Position numbers and translations under genes: made by a program
The notes under the pieces: model-generated
The model's database searches: none
Told to the model about the DNA's origin: nothing
Seen by the model: only the letters and a program-made list of their open reading frames with translations
Assembly (NCBI RefSeq): GCF_011046535.1
Contig: NZ_CP049257.1
Span: 2,418,001-2,482,000 of the forward strand
Length of the DNA stretch: 64,000 nt
Origin: Nocardioides anomalus
Lineage (GTDB): Bacteria > Actinomycetota > Actinomycetes > Propionibacteriales > Nocardioidaceae
Direction: 5' to 3'
Shown here: positions 59,256 through 64,000 of the stretch, piece after piece
Layout of the letters: each line of letters opens with the position of its first letter
Position numbering within the stretch: the first letter of the stretch is position 1

Positions 59256-59696
59256 TCATGCCTGCAGCGGCGTGCCGCACACGTCCTTGGCCTGCTGGTC
59301 GACCGCGTTGAAGGCCGCCACCGTGCCCGGGCTGGTCAGCCGGCGGGCCGCGGCGTCGATGGCGTCCTTCTGCTTCGCCGTGAGCCCCGCGGGCGGCTGG
59401 TCGCGGTCGTACGTCGTGGGGTCGACCCCGGCGTCGTCGAGCGCGTCGCGCAGCCCCTCGAGCGCGTCGACGACCGTGCGCCAGTCGTCGCGGATGTCGT
59501 CCGGCGCATCGCCGGCCAGGTCGCGGAAGACCGGCAGCGCCTCGAGCAGCGCGTCCGCGCCACCCCCGCCCAGCAGGTCACCGAGCTCCCGCTGGTGCGA
59601 CTTCACCGCGTCGCAGTACTGGTCCTTCTGGTCGCCGCACCCGCCGAGCAGGAGGGACACGACGGCGGCCAGGACCAGCACCGCGGCCCGGGTCAC
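59256..59696 (-). CDS. Small lipoprotein, unknown
   Basis: 146 aa. Signal peptide [19 protein letters not shown] with lipobox LGGC (Cys20), mature part mostly helical and acidic (DALLEALPVFRDLAGDAPDDIRDDWRTVVDAL), two further Cys at CDAVK and VCGTP could pair. GTG start overlaps the pyrF stop (GTGA), so it is translated with the pyrimidine genes. Function unknown. Confidence 0.8.
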   Translation of the reverse strand: MTRAAVLVLAAVVSLLLGGCGDQKDQYCDAVKSHQRELGDLLGGGGADALLEALPVFRDLAGDAPDDIRDDWRTVVDALEGLRDALDDAGVDPTTYDRDQPPAGLTAKQKDAIDAAARRLTSPGTVAAFNAVDQQAKDVCGTPLQA

Positions 59697-60505
59697 GCCC
59701 GCAGCTCGTCGTTGAGCCGGTGGGCCTCGGCCCGCATCGCCTCGACCGACGGGCCGCGGCGCAGCACCTCGCGCGAGGAGCTGGGCAGGACGGCGGCCGC
59801 GCTCCCGAAGAGGCGGCGCAGGTCGGCCACCGTGCCGCCCTGGGCGCCGAAGCCCGGCGCCAGCACCGGGCCGCCGAAGGCGAGGTCCTCCTCGGTGGCG
59901 CCGATGGTCGCGCCGACCACCGCGCCGAAGGAGCCGAGCGGGTCGGTGTCGGCGTTGAGCCGGCGCAGGTGGCCGAGGACGGTGCCGGCGACGGTGTCGC
60001 CGTCCGCGCTCACCGCGGCCTGGACCTCGGGCCCCTCCTTGTTGGACGTCAGCGCCAGCACGAACAGCCCGCCCCCGTGGCGGCGGGCCGCGTCGACGAA
60101 CGGGTCGAGGGAGCCGAAGCCGAGGAACGGGCTGACCGTCACCGCGTCCGAGCCGAGCGGGGAGGCGGGGTCGAGGTAGGCGTCGGCGTACGCCGCGCTG
60201 GTCGAGCCGATGTCGCCGCGCTTGACGTCGAGGAGGACGAGCGCGCCCGCCGCCTTGGCCTCGGCCACCACGCGCTCGAGGACCGCGACCCCGCGGCTGC
60301 CGAACCGCTCGAAGAACGCCGACTGGGGCTTGACCACCGAGACCACCGGCGCGAGCGCCTCGACGGCGGTGAGCGCGAACCGCTCCAGCCCCGCCACGTC
60401 GTCGGACAGCCCCCACTCCTGGAGCAGCGCGCTGTGCGGGTCGACTCCGGCGCAGAGCGGGCCGCGCTCGGCGAGGGCGGTGTGCAGGCGGTGGCCGAAG
60501 CTCAT
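59693..60505 (-). CDS. pyrF: Orotidine 5'-phosphate decarboxylase (type 2)
   Basis: 270 aa, last step of UMP synthesis. The long, mycobacterial-like form. [22 protein letters not shown] and the catalytic [12 protein letters not shown] are visible. ATG overlaps the pyrD stop (ATGA). Confidence 0.95.
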   Translation of the reverse strand: MSFGHRLHTALAERGPLCAGVDPHSALLQEWGLSDDVAGLERFALTAVEALAPVVSVVKPQSAFFERFGSRGVAVLERVVAEAKAAGALVLLDVKRGDIGSTSAAYADAYLDPASPLGSDAVTVSPFLGFGSLDPFVDAARRHGGGLFVLALTSNKEGPEVQAAVSADGDTVAGTVLGHLRRLNADTDPLGSFGAVVGATIGATEEDLAFGGPVLAPGFGAQGGTVADLRRLFGSAAAVLPSSSREVLRRGPSVEAMRAEAHRLNDELRA

Positions 60506-61505
60506 GCGACTCCCTGGATGATCCGACGGGGCCAGCCCGGCCCCTCGTAGACGAACGCGGTGTAGCCCTGCAGCAGGTCGGCCCCGGCCTCGAGCCGGGC
60601 CCGGGCGTCGTCGGCGGTGGTGATGCCGCCGACGCCGATGAGCGTGAGCTGGTCGCCGACCCGCCCGCGCAGCAGCCGGACCACCTCGAGGGAGCGCTCG
60701 GTGAGCGGGCGCCCGGACAGGCCGCCGGCGCCCACGGCCTCGATGCGGTCGACCGGGGTGCGCAGGCCGGCGCGGGAGATCGTGGTGTTGGTGGCGATGA
60801 CGCCGTCCAGCCCGACCGCCACCGCGAGGTCGGCCACGGCGAGCACGTCGTCGTCGGCCAGGTCGGGGGCGATCTTCACCAGCAGCGGTACGCCGCCCGC
60901 CACCGCCCGCACGGCGAGCAGGATCGGCTCGAGCTTCTCCACCGCCTGCAGGTCGCGGAGCCCCGGCGTGTTGGGCGAGGACACGTTGACCACGAGGTAG
61001 TCCGCGTGCGGGGCCAGCAGCCGCGCGGACTTCTCGTAGTCGCCGACCGCCTCCGCCTCGGGCACGACCTTGGACTTGCCGATGTTGATGCCGAGGACCG
61101 GGCCGCCGGCGCCGGCACCCCGGCGGCCGCGGGCGGCCAGCCGGGCGGCGACCGCCTCGGCGCCGTCGTTGTTGAAGCCCATCCGGTTGACCACCGCGCG
61201 GTCGGCGGTGAGCCGGAACAGCCGCGGCCTGGGGTTGCCCGGCTGCGGCTCGCCGGTGACCGTGCCGACCTCGACGTGGCCGAAGCCCAGCGCGCCCAGG
61301 GCGTCGATGCCCACGGCGTTCTTGTCGAAGCCGGCGGCCAGCCCCAGCACGTTGGGGAAGCGCAGCCCCATCGCCTCGACCGGTCGGCCCGGCGTGCGCC
61401 GACTGGCCAGGACCGGGCGCGCGGCCCGGAGCGCGCGGAACCCGAGGTGGTGCGCCCGCTCCGGGTCGACCCGGGTGAAGCCGTGGTCGAACAGGGCGGA
61501 GTAGA

Positions 61506-61509
<4 letters not shown>
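60502..61509 (-). CDS. pyrD: Dihydroorotate dehydrogenase (class 2)
   Basis: 335 aa, quinone-linked membrane-associated flavoenzyme. N-terminal [22 protein letters not shown] helix, [40 protein letters not shown] with the catalytic Ser, and IGVGGI for FMN. The TTG start at 61509 overlaps the carB stop (TTGA). Confidence 0.95.

Positions 61510-64000
<2,491 letters not shown>

Overview
The window is a gene-dense, very GC-rich chromosomal segment of an actinobacterium, most likely a Nocardioidaceae member (Nocardioides-like). This rests on inference from: frequent GTG starts, 1-4 bp stop/start overlaps, an actinobacterial integration host factor (mihF), a mycothiol-dependent isomerase-like protein, a SARP/AfsR-type regulator and the housekeeping gene order. 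No tRNA, rRNA, CRISPR array, insertion sequence or prophage was seen.

Layout. 1-4423 (minus): arginine operon argC-ACT protein-argJ-argB-argD (argD cut by the window edge), every junction a 4-bp overlap, with an ArgR-type palindrome in front. 4495-6876 (plus): a MDMPI/DinB-fold pair and an aldo/keto reductase. 6883-8238 (minus): a PD-(D/E)XK-like protein of unknown role. 8383-10229 (plus): a DrrAB-type exporter. 10242-16953 (minus): pheS, pheT and a giant SARP/NB-ARC regulator. 16999-21344 (minus): a response regulator with a histidine kinase fused to a DUF4173-like membrane domain, and a PAS kinase. 21443-23829: a secreted protein and an EAL-HDOD protein. 23977-26837 (minus): infC-rpmI-rplT-TrmH and an SseB protein. 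26946-30815 (plus): ssuCBAD for alkanesulfonate sulfur. 30845-33966 (plus): small-molecule enzymes. 33963-39716 (minus): hisE-hisG and ribD-ribE-pnuC/ribM-ribBA-ribH under an FMN riboswitch. 40073-45078: transporter, rpe, SDR, MarR/SRPBCC, LigD polymerase and an ATPase. 45086-48365 (minus): def-fmt-mmcQ-rsmB. 48532-52472: SDR/TetR pair, lipoprotein and priA. 52592-55201: secreted M4 metalloprotease. 55318-64000 (minus): carB-pyrD-pyrF-lipoprotein-mihF-gmk-rpoZ-coaBC-metK.

Regulation. At least 14 genes have a TANNNT hexamer ending 6-8 nt before the start codon, the signature of leaderless transcripts. In two divergent pairs (rpe/SDR and ligD/ATPase) the two -10 hexamers overlap by 2 bp. Local operators are visible: three heptamers at an 11-bp period before drrA (SARP- or PhoP-like), a 19-bp palindrome between marR and its target, and two 13-bp palindromes between an SDR gene and tetR. 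The infC gene seems to start with AUC behind an attenuator-like hairpin.

Sequence quality. pheT, ribD and priA each carry a single-base frameshift in a G/C homopolymer. All three are housekeeping genes with good coding on both sides, so sequencing error is the likeliest cause.
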